A stretch of 64,000 nt of DNA from positions 124,001 to 188,000 of the forward strand of contig CAMNLA010000006.1 of NCBI GenBank assembly GCA_946542925.1, given 5' to 3'. Under the pieces are notes generated by a model. It was not told the origin of the DNA and did not search any database. It saw only the letters and a list, made by a program, of their open reading frames with translations. The DNA is from UBA4363 sp002393965 (lineage in GTDB: Bacteria; Bacteroidota; Bacteroidia; Bacteroidales; Paludibacteraceae). The translations under genes were made by a program, and so were the position numbers. Of the stretch, positions 41,584 through 50,502 are shown piece after piece; within the stretch, counting starts at the first letter, position 1, and each line of letters begins with the position of its first letter.

Positions 41584-41605
41584 CCCTAAAAAGGGGTAGG
41601 GTTTT
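41584..41605. terminator. Hairpin after the Fur-family gene
   Basis: CCCTA (41584-41588) pairs with TAGGG (41597-41601), followed by TTTTCT; it lies between convergent genes. Short stem. Confidence 0.4.
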
Positions 41606-41654
41606 CTATAAATATAGAGACTTGTATAGGAAAGATAGGCTTTTGCCATTCAAA

Positions 41655-42302
41655 TTATAGTTTTCGAATAATAGTAAGGCCATCACGGAGAGGCAGAATA
41701 ACACTCTCAAGGCGTTTGTCTTGATGGATTTTTCTATTGAAGCCTAGCAAAGATAAAGTTTGATTATCAATTTTTCCTCCTCCGTTTTCTACTACATGTC
41801 CGTCCCATAAGGTATTGTCAGCAAATAGATAGCCCCCTTTGCGAATCATAGGATAGAGAGCATCAAAGTAATCTGAATATTGTCGTTTATCTGCATCAAT
41901 AAAAGCCAAATCAAAGAGGGGCTGTTGCTTAATTCTTTCAAGGACGTCAAGGGCATCTCCAGTTAGTTGCACGATCTTTTTCTTATATGGGGAAAGAGAA
42001 AAATAACGAGAGGCAATTTCCCCGAGTTCATCGTCATGGTCAATAGTTATAACAACACCATCGTCTGGAATAGCCTCAGCAAAACATAGTGCGGAATATC
42101 CTGTAAAGGTGCCAAGCTCAATGATTCGTTTGGCACCAATCATTTGTGCTAATAGTTTTAATATGCGACCTTGCAGATGTCCGGAGAGCATTCGTGGATT
42201 GATGGTTTTTACGTGTGTCTCACGATTGAGTTGTTGAAGAAGCTGGGGCTCTTCTTCACTATGACTGCAAATGTATTGCAAAATGAGATCTTCGCGTTTC
42301 AT
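41655..42302 (-). CDS. Class I SAM-dependent O-methyltransferase (COMT-like)
   Basis: The 215 residues match the small catechol/caffeoyl-CoA O-methyltransferase family. The SAM motif is AKRIIELGTFTGYSALCFAEA (motif I in the middle), followed by DDGVVITIDHDDE; DLAFIDADKRQYSDYFD carries the metal-binding Asp residues. Metal-dependent methylation of a vicinal diol is the family reaction; substrate unknown. It sits 27 bases downstream of the M16 peptidase gene, so the two are one minus-strand unit. Confidence 0.88.
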   Translation of the reverse strand: MKREDLILQYICSHSEEEPQLLQQLNRETHVKTINPRMLSGHLQGRILKLLAQMIGAKRIIELGTFTGYSALCFAEAIPDDGVVITIDHDDELGEIASRYFSLSPYKKKIVQLTGDALDVLERIKQQPLFDLAFIDADKRQYSDYFDALYPMIRKGGYLFADNTLWDGHVVENGGGKIDNQTLSLLGFNRKIHQDKRLESVILPLRDGLTIIRKL

Positions 42303-42329
42303 TAGTGTTTCTAAAAAATCCGCAATAAA

Positions 42330-43550
42330 TTAATAATATAGAAGAGACGAAAGTTGAGCTTCTTGGAAATACTTATTAGCCGTTTCACACAGTTGTATGG
42401 GAGAGATATGAGAAAGTTCTTCTTTGATTTCTTCTATAGACTCCATCCGATCTGTATGCAGGAGACTCTTTGCTATATTCAAAGCAAGAAGTTCATGATT
42501 ATCTGTCCCAATGGTCATCTGTCCCAGTAATTGACGTTTGTATCCCGAGAGACGGTGTTCCGCTAATGGTTTTTCTCGGAGATATTTTAACTCATGAAGG
42601 ATGAGAGCAGAACAGCGATCAATGGTTTTTCTCTCGGAACCCACGTAGATAGAACAGACGCCGCTATCACTATATGGAACGAAAGACGATTCAATGGAGT
42701 AGGCAAGGCCATTCCTTTCACGCAACAAGAGGTTGAGACGGGAGTTCATACCAGGACCTCCTAAAAGATTATTAAGCAGAAAAAAAGCCCAATAATCTGG
42801 CGATGAGAGATGAGGCGCGTGCGAGCCAATGATTAGGTGGCATTGGTGAGTGGGTTTTCTTTTTTTTAGATGAAAGGGTTTATGAGTTTTTGGAGGAATA
42901 CGTTGTTGAGAACGCAGATTTGCAGGAATAGAACCAAGATATTTTTCAGCACTTTGAAATACTTTTTCCGTCGGAAGGGACGATAGTGAGAAAAATTCCA
43001 TTTGGTCCGTATGATATGTGCTTTGAACGAAAGCAAGAGCTTCTTCTGATGTATAATGCAAAAGGACACTGGGATCTCCAAGGATATTGAATCCGAGTCC
43101 GGAACCATGAAACAAGTGATCTTCGAAATGGTCAAATATGAGTTCTGATGGAGAATCATTGTAGGATTGAATTTCTTCTACTATGACATGTTTCTCCTTT
43201 TCGAGTTCCCGTTGAGGAAAGGTTGGGTGAAACACAATGTCTGCAATCAGTTCCAACGCGCGGTCATGATGGGAAGTGAGAACCGTAGCATATAGAAATG
43301 TCTCTTCTTTAGTAGTATAAGCCTCTAGATTACCACCGACACTCTCAAGTCGATTCAAGATTTGTCCTGCTGTTCGATGAGTCGTTCCTTTGAAAAGAGT
43401 GTGCTCTACAAAATGTGCCATACCACTTTGTTGAGGAAGCTGGTCGCGTGTACCTGTGTTAATGGCAATACCGCAATAGGAAACAGGAAGGTCCATACGT
43501 GCATGAACAATCCTTATCCCATTCTTTAGACGACTCGTTTCAATTTGCAT
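42330..43550 (-). CDS. M16-family (insulinase-like) zinc metallopeptidase
   Basis: The 406 residues start at ATG 43550 (MQIETSRLKNGIRIV); a longer frame to 43616 crosses the divergent promoter zone and is rejected. The inverted zinc motif HFVEH is at residues 46-50, with the distal Glu expected in the EIQSYNDSP region. No signal peptide is visible, so it may be cytosolic. A second, inactive-like M16 domain is expected in the C-terminal half (LLNNLLGGPGMNSRLNLLLR). Processing-peptidase-like proteins of this size occur alone in many bacteria. Confidence 0.9.
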   Translation of the reverse strand: MQIETSRLKNGIRIVHARMDLPVSYCGIAINTGTRDQLPQQSGMAHFVEHTLFKGTTHRTAGQILNRLESVGGNLEAYTTKEETFLYATVLTSHHDRALELIADIVFHPTFPQRELEKEKHVIVEEIQSYNDSPSELIFDHFEDHLFHGSGLGFNILGDPSVLLHYTSEEALAFVQSTYHTDQMEFFSLSSLPTEKVFQSAEKYLGSIPANLRSQQRIPPKTHKPFHLKKRKPTHQCHLIIGSHAPHLSSPDYWAFFLLNNLLGGPGMNSRLNLLLRERNGLAYSIESSFVPYSDSGVCSIYVGSERKTIDRCSALILHELKYLREKPLAEHRLSGYKRQLLGQMTIGTDNHELLALNIAKSLLHTDRMESIEEIKEELSHISPIQLCETANKYFQEAQLSSLLYY

Positions 43551-43574
43551 AATACAAAAATCGACAAAAAAGCT

Positions 43575-43582
43575 TATCTTTG
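43575..43582 (+). promoter_or_regulatory. -7 box TATCTTTG for the cyclophilin-trmD-argC unit
   Basis: Perfect TAnnTTTG box 60 bases before ATG 43643. It sits in the 92-base divergent gap shared with the M16 gene. Confidence 0.6.
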
Positions 43583-43642
43583 CAAGTTTTCGTATGGTCT
43601 TGCCGATCAGATACATATCATAGAATGAAATAAATTTGTACG

Positions 43643-44383
43643 ATGGAAGAAAAAAAAGTTGAGATAAGAACCGACTTGGGAAATATCAGAGTTAAACTCT
43701 ATAATGAGACTCCAAAACATAGGGATAATTTTCTAAAGTTGGTTAGGGAAGGGTTTTATAAGGACCTTCTTTTTCATCGTGTTATAAAGGACTTTATGAT
43801 ACAGGGTGGTGATCCGAAAAGCAAGGGCGCTTCTTCGGAGACAAGCCTTGGGGCTGGAGATGTAGGATACACAATTCCCGCAGAAATGGATGAGACTTTA
43901 ATTCACAAAAAGGGAGCTTTAGCTGCCGCACGTACTGGCGATGAGGTCAATCCCAAGCGGGAGTCTTCAGGTTGTCAGTTTTATATTGTCCAGGGAAAAC
44001 TCAGTAATGATGCCGAGCTGAACCAGACAGAGAAGTATCAGGAAAACAAGGCGAAGGAACGGCGTTTTAAGGAACTTTGCTTAGAGAGGTCGGAGGAGAT
44101 AAGGAACCTGCAAACAACTCGTAATAGAGAAGGTTTGATGAAATTGCAGAGTGAGTTTGAAGATATTCTGGATAAGGAGTTTAAAAACAAAAAATACAAA
44201 TACACAGCAGAGCAGCGGGAAACGTACAAAACAATAGGTGGAACCCCATTCTTGGATCGTGAATACACGGTTTTTGGCGAGGTGATTGATGGATTGGATG
44301 TTGTGGACAAAATCGCATCGGTTGTGACGGGGAATGCAGATCGCCCGAAAAGTGATTTGAAATTCGAAATAGTGGAGTTGTAA
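43643..44383 (+). CDS. Cyclophilin-type peptidyl-prolyl isomerase
   Basis: The 246-residue cytosolic isomerase (no signal peptide). The cyclophilin core shows FHRVIKDFMIQGGDP, with the catalytic Arg, and GCQFYIVQGK. A charged insert of about 65 residues (NQTEKYQENKAKERRF through KYTAEQRETYKTI) splits the core before GGTPFLDREYTVFGEV; Bacteroidales homologues have a similar insert. It starts a three-gene run with trmD (21 bases later) and argC. Confidence 0.92.
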   Translation: MEEKKVEIRTDLGNIRVKLYNETPKHRDNFLKLVREGFYKDLLFHRVIKDFMIQGGDPKSKGASSETSLGAGDVGYTIPAEMDETLIHKKGALAAARTGDEVNPKRESSGCQFYIVQGKLSNDAELNQTEKYQENKAKERRFKELCLERSEEIRNLQTTRNREGLMKLQSEFEDILDKEFKNKKYKYTAEQRETYKTIGGTPFLDREYTVFGEVIDGLDVVDKIASVVTGNADRPKSDLKFEIVEL

Positions 44384-44404
44384 TTATAGTCTTATAACCA
44401 TAAG

Positions 44405-45085
44405 ATGAGGATAGACATCATCAGTGTTATTCCTGAACTCTTCGAGGGTTTTTTTTCTCATAGTATTATGAGACGAGCTCAAGAGAAAGGATTGGCGGAG
44501 ATTGTAGTTCACAATTTACGGGAATATTCCGTAAAGCAGACAGGGCGTGTTGATGATTATCCATTTGGTGGCGGTGCTGGCATGGTGATGCAGATTGAAC
44601 CTATTGATCGAATTATTTCCATGCTAAAAAAAGAACGAAACTACGACGAGGTGATTTTCACTTCTCCAGATGGTGAGTTGTTTGGACAACCAATGGCAAA
44701 TGAATTATCTCTAAAAAAAAACTTGATGATTCTCTGTGGCCATTACAAAGGAGTAGACTATCGTGTTCGTGAACATCTCATCACAAAGGAAATATCTATT
44801 GGAGATTATGTTCTTACGGGCGGGGAAATACCGGCTGCAGCGATAGCGGATGCAGTAGTACGCCTGCTCCCCGGAGTCATAGGAGATGAGCAGAGTGCAT
44901 TGTCTGACTCGTTTCAAGATGGGTTGTTGGATGCTCCGGTTTTTACGCGCCCAGCAGACTACAAGGGCTGGAAAGTTCCGGATGTCTTGCTTTCGGGACA
45001 TCAGAAAAATATTGCTGATTGGACTCTTTCTCAACAAATAGAACGAACAAGGCGATTACGCCCAGATTTATTAGAAGGGAAATAA
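44405..45085 (+). CDS. trmD: tRNA (guanine-N1)-methyltransferase
   Basis: Methylates G37 of tRNAs read next to the anticodon, preventing frameshifts. The 226 residues show the SPOUT trefoil-knot motif YVLTGGEIPAAAI and GVIGDEQSALSDSF, plus the N-terminal MRIDIISVIPELFEGFFSHS and GGGAGMVMQ. In many bacteria trmD sits with rplS and rimM; here it is between a cyclophilin and argC, so the ribosomal context is absent. Confidence 0.96.
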   Translation: MRIDIISVIPELFEGFFSHSIMRRAQEKGLAEIVVHNLREYSVKQTGRVDDYPFGGGAGMVMQIEPIDRIISMLKKERNYDEVIFTSPDGELFGQPMANELSLKKNLMILCGHYKGVDYRVREHLITKEISIGDYVLTGGEIPAAAIADAVVRLLPGVIGDEQSALSDSFQDGLLDAPVFTRPADYKGWKVPDVLLSGHQKNIADWTLSQQIERTRRLRPDLLEGK

Positions 45086-45105
45086 TACATTTAACAAGAT
45101 AAGAT

Positions 45106-46074
45106 ATGATTAAAGTCGGGGTTATCGGAGGGGCTGGATATACAGGAGGAGAATTGCTACGTCTGCTCCTCAACCATCCTGAAACAAAAATTGTGTTTGT
45201 CAATTCGTCTTCGAATGCAGGCAACCTTCTGAGTGATGTGCATGAAGGACTTCTTGGAGAGACGGATTTGCGCTTTACGGATCAATTGCCGTTTGGCGAT
45301 ATTGACGTGCTTTTTTCATGTTTGGGACATGGAGATACAAAGAACTTTTTGGAGAATCATGAAGTGCCTTCCAAGTTAAGAATTGTTGATTTTACACAGG
45401 ATTTTCGAATAAAGGCACAGGACAACGATTTCGTATATGGACTTCCTGAACTTAACCGTGAGTCAATCAAAAAAGCGATTCACGTAGCGAATCCCGGGTG
45501 CTTTGCGACTGCCATTCAATTAGGATTACTGCCTCTTGCAAAGGCTGGCCTACTTACCCATAGTATCAACACAACTGCCATTACGGGTTCTACTGGTGCT
45601 GGGGTTAAGCCCAAGTCGACATCTCATTTTTCTTGGAGAACAGATAACATATCTGTGTATAAGGCCTTTGAACATCAACATTTACACGAAATACGACAGT
45701 CTTTGGGGCAGTTACAGCCAGAGTTCGCAACAGAATTAAATTTTATTCCTGTACGAGGTGACTTTGCAAGAGGCATTTTTGCATCGACTTATATGAACAG
45801 CAAGTTGACCATAGAGGAAGCTACTGAACTTTACAGGGAGTTTTATAAGGACGCTGTCTTTACGCATGTTGTAGATCGAGATATTGACTTGAAGCAAGTA
45901 ATAAATACAAACAAGTGTCTTATTTCGTTGCAAAAGCACGGGAATAAGTTACTTGTTCTCTCGGTAATTGACAACTTGCTTAAGGGAGCTGCAGGACAAG
46001 CGCTTCAAAACATGAATATCATGTTTGGTCTGGACGAAAGAGCAGGTCTGCAATTAAAACCTTCGGCATTTTAG
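45106..46074 (+). CDS. argC: N-acetyl-gamma-glutamyl-phosphate reductase
   Basis: NADPH-dependent reduction of the acyl phosphate in arginine synthesis. The 322 residues carry the dinucleotide loop GVIGGAGYTGGELLRLL and the catalytic Cys in ANPGCFATA (about residue 133). The C-terminus is intact (GLQLKPSAF is the normal family end). The stop codon is overlapped by the end of a foreign reading frame on the other strand. Its pathway partner argD is not adjacent here. Confidence 0.95.
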   Translation: MIKVGVIGGAGYTGGELLRLLLNHPETKIVFVNSSSNAGNLLSDVHEGLLGETDLRFTDQLPFGDIDVLFSCLGHGDTKNFLENHEVPSKLRIVDFTQDFRIKAQDNDFVYGLPELNRESIKKAIHVANPGCFATAIQLGLLPLAKAGLLTHSINTTAITGSTGAGVKPKSTSHFSWRTDNISVYKAFEHQHLHEIRQSLGQLQPEFATELNFIPVRGDFARGIFASTYMNSKLTIEEATELYREFYKDAVFTHVVDRDIDLKQVINTNKCLISLQKHGNKLLVLSVIDNLLKGAAGQALQNMNIMFGLDERAGLQLKPSAF

Positions 46075-46922
46075 GCAAAGAATATCGCAGAAACTTTCAT
46101 CTGACCGTTCATTGCTTCGATTGCCATGCGTCGTATGTTGAGGTTTTCCTTGTGCGACTCCGCCAGTTTGTCCAGGGCCAGGAGTTGTTGCTCGAACAGG
46201 GAACGGCCTGATCCTTCTTCTTCGCGTTCGCTGAATCGGATGCCGTTTCCATCGTACTTCCCGTCGAAGTCCCACACGCTCTTCTCATCCGTTTCTATCG
46301 GTACCCTCGCCGTTATCACGCCGTTCTTCAGACTCACATCCTCGAAGTATCGCTCAACCTCTCTCACATACTCCCTCGTCGGAAGGTTGTTCTGCCAGCT
46401 GTCGCTCTTCGTCTGTCGGCCATTGCCGCTCTTGTCGCCCTCATACACCGAAAAATATGCCGTGCCTTCCGGCTTTATCGCCTTCGCCGCTTGAAGGATC
46501 ACGTTCGCCCTCGACTCCTCCGTGTCTATCACGTTCAGCACGTTGTTCACCATTGCCGTGTCAGCTTTCTCCTTCCTCATGCGCTCTGCCACTTTCCTGT
46601 CATGTTCCTCCTTCACGGCTTTCCAGGACTCGAGTTCTGCCTTCGCCTCCTCATACGCCTTGCGGGCTTTCTCCAATGCCTTCTCCGCTTTTTCTTCTTT
46701 TCCTATCGGTGCATCGTCGAATGCCTGCTGTGCTTTCTGCAGTGCTTTCTGTGTCTTGTCGAGTTCGCCGGTGCGGTCGCGCAGCGTGACGTCGATTTTG
46801 TGTCCTGTCTTTTCGCCGTATCTGTCGGAGATCTGCCGGTATCTTGCCGTTGGCGTGTCGGCAGGAGTCTCTGCTAGTTGTGGCGCAGGAGCCTGTTCAG
46901 TCTGGATGTCGTCCTGCGGCAT
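46071..46922 (-). pseudogene. Fragment of a mobile-element methyltransferase-like large protein
   Basis: A 283-codon open frame with a composition unlike its surroundings: hand counts of two lines give 57-58% G+C against 35% just outside. It has a coiled-coil stretch (DKTQKALQKAQQAFDDA through EAKAELESWKAV), then MVNNVLNVIDTEESRANVI and GTAYFSVYEGDKSGNGR, the later half of a class I methyltransferase fold as I know it from large multidomain proteins of phages and conjugative elements in Bacteroidota. The SAM-binding first half is missing. In-frame reading continues to about 46937 where a TAG interrupts it. It ends on the argC stop. It is probably a decaying insertion remnant, though a short expressed protein cannot be excluded. 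Confidence 0.55.
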
Positions 46923-47358
46923 GGAGGTCGGGGATTCCTAATGGCATATTTAATTTAAAGATAATTCCCCATGTGGAACTTCATTAATACAGGAAGAATA
47001 ATGTCTTGTTCCACAAATAGACGAAGGAGTAAGGATAAGGGTAGTTGATGTCTTTTTCTGTAGAATAAAGTTTTCTCATGCGAAGAGAGAAGTGTCTGAA
47101 AAATTCAAGTATTCTCCTCGCATAAGAGAGCTCTTCTCGTATTATCATGGAAGTAATCCGAATTCCCCATGAGAAATTGTCTGAAAATCAACAATGTTAA
47201 ACTTTTTGTGGAACAAAATTGAAAAGGTCGATTTTTAAATAGTTGATAATCAGTCATATTTACATTTTTTAAGAAAACTTTTGCGGCAAAAAAGACAGAA
47301 ATGTTTTCGTAAAATATATCTTTGTTTTCGCTATTTTTAAATCAAAATTGGTACGACT
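46923..47358. other. 436-base intergenic region upstream of nrdD with short repeats
   Basis: AT-rich, no gene seen. It holds a perfect 12-bp inverted pair (TTGTTCCACAAA 47006-47017 and TTTGTGGAACAA 47205-47216) and an 11-bp direct repeat AATTCCCCATG (46963-46973 and 47161-47171). A nearer partner GTGGAAC (46973-46979) faces GTTCCAC (47008-47014). The repeats end before the nrdD promoter at 47317. Confidence 0.6.
47317..47324 (+). promoter_or_regulatory. -7 box TATCTTTG for nrdD
   Basis: Perfect TAnnTTTG box 34 bases before the ATG. I see no clear NrdR box. Confidence 0.6.
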
Positions 47359-49581
47359 ATGATACAGACCGTAATCAAAAGAGATGGTAGAATCGTTGGG
47401 TTCAATGAAGAAAAAATCCGAGCTGCCATACGTAAAGCCATGCTTAGTACTCCAGTGGGAGAGGATGTCGCCTTGTTAAATCAGATCGCAGACCGTATTT
47501 CGTATAGAGGAAAGGATCAGATGAGTGTTGAAGAGATTCAAGACCAAGTTGAGATTGAATTGATGAATAGCGAGCGAAAAGATGTAGCAAAACGTTATAT
47601 TGCATATCGAGATCAAAGGTCTATTGCGCGTCGTAGCAAGACGCATGAGATGTTTTTGGATATAATAGCAGCAAAGAGTAACGACATAACGAGGGAGAAT
47701 GCAAATATGAATGCAGATACTCCGGCAGGTATGATGATGAAGTTTGCTAGCGAATCGACCAAACCATTTGTTGATGACTATCTGCTTTCCCCGGAGGTGC
47801 GCGAAGCGGTACGCCATAATTATTTGCACATTCATGACAAAGATTATTATCCAACAAAATCGCTTACATGCGTGCAACATCCGATGGATAAGATTCTAAG
47901 TGATGGGTTAGTTGCGGGGCACGGTGCTAGTCGCCCAGCGAAGCGAATTGAGACGGCTAGTATAATGGGATGTATATCAATGGAAACAGCCCAAAACGAA
48001 ATGCATGGAGGACAGGCGATACCTGCTTTCGATTTCTATCTTGCACCATTTGTTCGTAAGAGTTACATAGAAGAGGTAAAGAAGTTGGAAGAAATTTCCG
48101 GAGAGGATTATAGTGACTTGTATGAATCGGACATTGATGAGTATATCAAAAAAGACTTAAAGGGATTGGCGGGCAAGGAGCGAGCTCGTCAGCATGCTAT
48201 CAACCAAACAGTTGGGCGTGTACACCAGTCAATGGAGGCGTTTATTCATAATATGAATACCATTCATAGTAGAGGAGGTAATCAAGTTGTATTCAGTTCT
48301 ATCAATTATGGAACAGATACTTCGGCAGAGGGACGTTGTATTATACGAGAGATCCTTTTATCTACTTATGATGGGGTTGGCAATAGTGAAACGGCAATAT
48401 TCCCAATACAAATATGGAAGAAAAAGCGGGGGGTAAATTATTTGCCGGAAGACAAGAATTACGACCTTTATTGTCTTGCTTGCAAGGTTACTGCTCGTCG
48501 CTTCTTCCCTAATTTCTTAAATCTTGACGCCACCTATAACCAACATGAGTTGTGGAAAGCAGACGACCCTAAACGCTATAGATATGAAGTCGCAACAATG
48601 GGGTGTCGTACACGTGTCTTTGAAAACCGATTCGGAGAAAAAACATCAATTGGACGTGGTAATATCTCCTTTTCGACAATCAATATCGTGAGACTTGCCA
48701 TAGAATGTATGGATGAACAAAATCAGGAGAGTCGTATTAACAAGTTCTTTGCAAAACTTGATAATATGCTTGAGATTACCGCAAAACAGTTGGATGAACG
48801 TTTCCAATTTCAGAAAACCGCCCTTGCAAAGCAGTTCCCTCTCTTGATGTCTTCTCTTTGGGTTGGCAGTGAGAAGCTTAAGCCGAATGACACAATCGAA
48901 AGTGTTATTAATCAAGGAACTCTTGGAATTGGCTTTATTGGCTTGGCAGAATGCCTTATTGCCTTGACTGGGAAACATCATGGCGAAAGCGAGGAGGCTC
49001 AGAAATTGGGACTGCGTATTATTTCATACATGAGAGAGCGAATCAACGATTTTTGCGAGAAATACCATCATAATTATAGTGTATTGGCAACTCCTGCAGA
49101 AGGTTTAAGTGGTAAGTTCACACGAATAGACAAGAAAGATTTTGGAGAAATAAAGGGAGTAACGGACAAGGATTATTACACAAACTCAAACCATGTACCT
49201 GTTTATTATAAGTGTAGCGCAAAACACAAGGCGGAAGTAGAGGCCCCTTACCATGAATTGACAAGAGGAGGTCATATATTCTACGTCGAAATTGATGGAG
49301 ATGCAACACATAATCCAGACGCGGTGATGAATATTGTTGATTTGATTGACCGTTACAATATGGGGTACGGTTCTGTGAACCACAATAGAAATCGCTGCAT
49401 GGATTGTGGTTATGAGAATGCAGAAAAGGATCTCGTAGAATGCCCAAAATGCGGAAGCACCCATATTGATAAGTTGCAACGTATTACGGGATATCTGGTA
49501 GGAACGACAGATCGCTGGAATCGTGGTAAGTTGGCTGAATTACATGACCGTGTTACACATGGTCTGAATCTGAAAAAATAG
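47359..49581 (+). CDS. nrdD: Anaerobic (class III) ribonucleoside-triphosphate reductase
   Basis: Makes deoxyribonucleotides by a glycyl radical, only without oxygen. The 740 residues begin with an ATP-cone allosteric domain (about 1-90, TVIKRDGRIVGFNEEKI). Near the C-terminus two CXXC pairs (CMDCG and CPKCGS) bind zinc, and RITGYLVGTTDRWN carries the glycyl radical site. It is followed by its activase nrdG, 91 bases later, across a terminator-like hairpin. Supports an anaerobic lifestyle. Confidence 0.97.
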   Translation: MIQTVIKRDGRIVGFNEEKIRAAIRKAMLSTPVGEDVALLNQIADRISYRGKDQMSVEEIQDQVEIELMNSERKDVAKRYIAYRDQRSIARRSKTHEMFLDIIAAKSNDITRENANMNADTPAGMMMKFASESTKPFVDDYLLSPEVREAVRHNYLHIHDKDYYPTKSLTCVQHPMDKILSDGLVAGHGASRPAKRIETASIMGCISMETAQNEMHGGQAIPAFDFYLAPFVRKSYIEEVKKLEEISGEDYSDLYESDIDEYIKKDLKGLAGKERARQHAINQTVGRVHQSMEAFIHNMNTIHSRGGNQVVFSSINYGTDTSAEGRCIIREILLSTYDGVGNSETAIFPIQIWKKKRGVNYLPEDKNYDLYCLACKVTARRFFPNFLNLDATYNQHELWKADDPKRYRYEVATMGCRTRVFENRFGEKTSIGRGNISFSTINIVRLAIECMDEQNQESRINKFFAKLDNMLEITAKQLDERFQFQKTALAKQFPLLMSSLWVGSEKLKPNDTIESVINQGTLGIGFIGLAECLIALTGKHHGESEEAQKLGLRIISYMRERINDFCEKYHHNYSVLATPAEGLSGKFTRIDKKDFGEIKGVTDKDYYTNSNHVPVYYKCSAKHKAEVEAPYHELTRGGHIFYVEIDGDATHNPDAVMNIVDLIDRYNMGYGSVNHNRNRCMDCGYENAEKDLVECPKCGSTHIDKLQRITGYLVGTTDRWNRGKLAELHDRVTHGLNLKK

Positions 49582-49633
49582 GTAAAGGTGAGCAAACTTA
49601 CAAGATCAATAGCATACTTAAAAATCGAGGGGG

Positions 49634-49662
49634 AGCCGGTTCATTATAGAATCGGCTTTCTT
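49634..49662 (+). terminator. Intercistronic hairpin between nrdD and nrdG
   Basis: AGCCGGTTC (49634-49642) pairs with GAATCGGCT (49649-49657, one G-U pair), followed by TTCTTCTG. It probably lowers nrdG expression relative to nrdD. Confidence 0.65.
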
Positions 49663-49672
49663 CTGTAGTTTT

Positions 49673-50221
49673 ATGGAGGGAAATAAAATGACCGACGCGA
49701 CAAAAGAATCATATATTCGTGTAATAGACATTGTGGATGATACAACCGTTGATGGTCCGGGTTTTCGTATCTCTATTTATTGTGCTGGGTGTAAGAATCA
49801 TTGTCCAGGGTGTCATAATCCTGAAACTTGGGATGAACAGGCGGGACGAGATGTTTTAGTTTCTGAATTATTTGATCACATTATTTCTGATGAGTTTGCT
49901 AATGTTACGTTTTCGGGAGGAGACCCATTCTTGCATCCAGAAGGTTTCGCGGCACTTGCAAAACGCATAAAAAAAGAAACGAAGAAAACAATTTGGTGCT
50001 ATACAGGCTATCTTTTTGAGAATTTAACGAAAAGACCGGAGGCGAGAGAGTTGTTAGAGCATTTGGACGTCTTAGTGGACGGACCCTTTCATGAGGAAGA
50101 AAAAGATGATGACTTGCTTTTCCGAGGGAGTCGAAATCAGCGTCTGATCGATGTCCAGGCTTCATTGAGAGCAGGTTCTGTCGTCCTTTTTGATTACAAT
50201 CCCCTTAAAGGACTAAAATAA
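49673..50221 (+). CDS. nrdG: Anaerobic ribonucleotide reductase activating protein
   Basis: Radical SAM activase that installs the glycyl radical on NrdD. The 182 residues start at ATG 49673 or ATG 49688. The cluster motif is CKNHCPGC (CX3CX2C) near residue 45, followed by NPETWD. FSGGDPFLHPEG is the SAM-binding loop. The pair with nrdD is the standard arrangement. Confidence 0.95.
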   Translation: MEGNKMTDATKESYIRVIDIVDDTTVDGPGFRISIYCAGCKNHCPGCHNPETWDEQAGRDVLVSELFDHIISDEFANVTFSGGDPFLHPEGFAALAKRIKKETKKTIWCYTGYLFENLTKRPEARELLEHLDVLVDGPFHEEEKDDDLLFRGSRNQRLIDVQASLRAGSVVLFDYNPLKGLK

Positions 50222-50442
50222 AAGATGGCAGTAGGACGGAAGGGAATTCGCAGAAAGGGAGGATCCTGGTTTTTCTATTTTGAGGGTGATTGCGAATAAA
50301 TAGTAAAAAAAGCAGTAAAATAATCGAGATGACAGAACGATTGTTGGTAAGAAAAGCTTATGCCTTTGTTTTTGCAACACGATCTTTCAACTATGAATAA
50401 AAAACAGGGTTCTTTCATCGTTTAGTTGATCCTGACTATATA

Positions 50443-50473
50443 TTTGCTAGACCAGCAATAATCTGTATCTTTG
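50443..50473 (+). promoter_or_regulatory. Consensus promoter for the polyprenyl synthase gene
   Basis: TTTG (50443-50446), 19-base spacer, TATCTTTG (50466-50473). A second TATCTTTG at 50493-50500 almost touches ATG 50503; if used, translation would begin at ATG 50518. The 50222-50502 gap holds nothing else convincing. Confidence 0.7.
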
Positions 50474-50502
50474 TTCCCCCTTTTTCTTCTATTATCTTTG
50501 AG

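Noticed and set aside
46141..46941. Several plus-strand frames of 100-140 codons opposite the foreign block
   Set aside because: They are shadows created by high G+C and Ser/Cys-rich translation; the minus-strand frame has the coherent protein pattern.
50225..50299. 24-codon frame directly after nrdG
   Set aside because: Too short to support, no family, no conservation evidence; its position after nrdG is the only argument.
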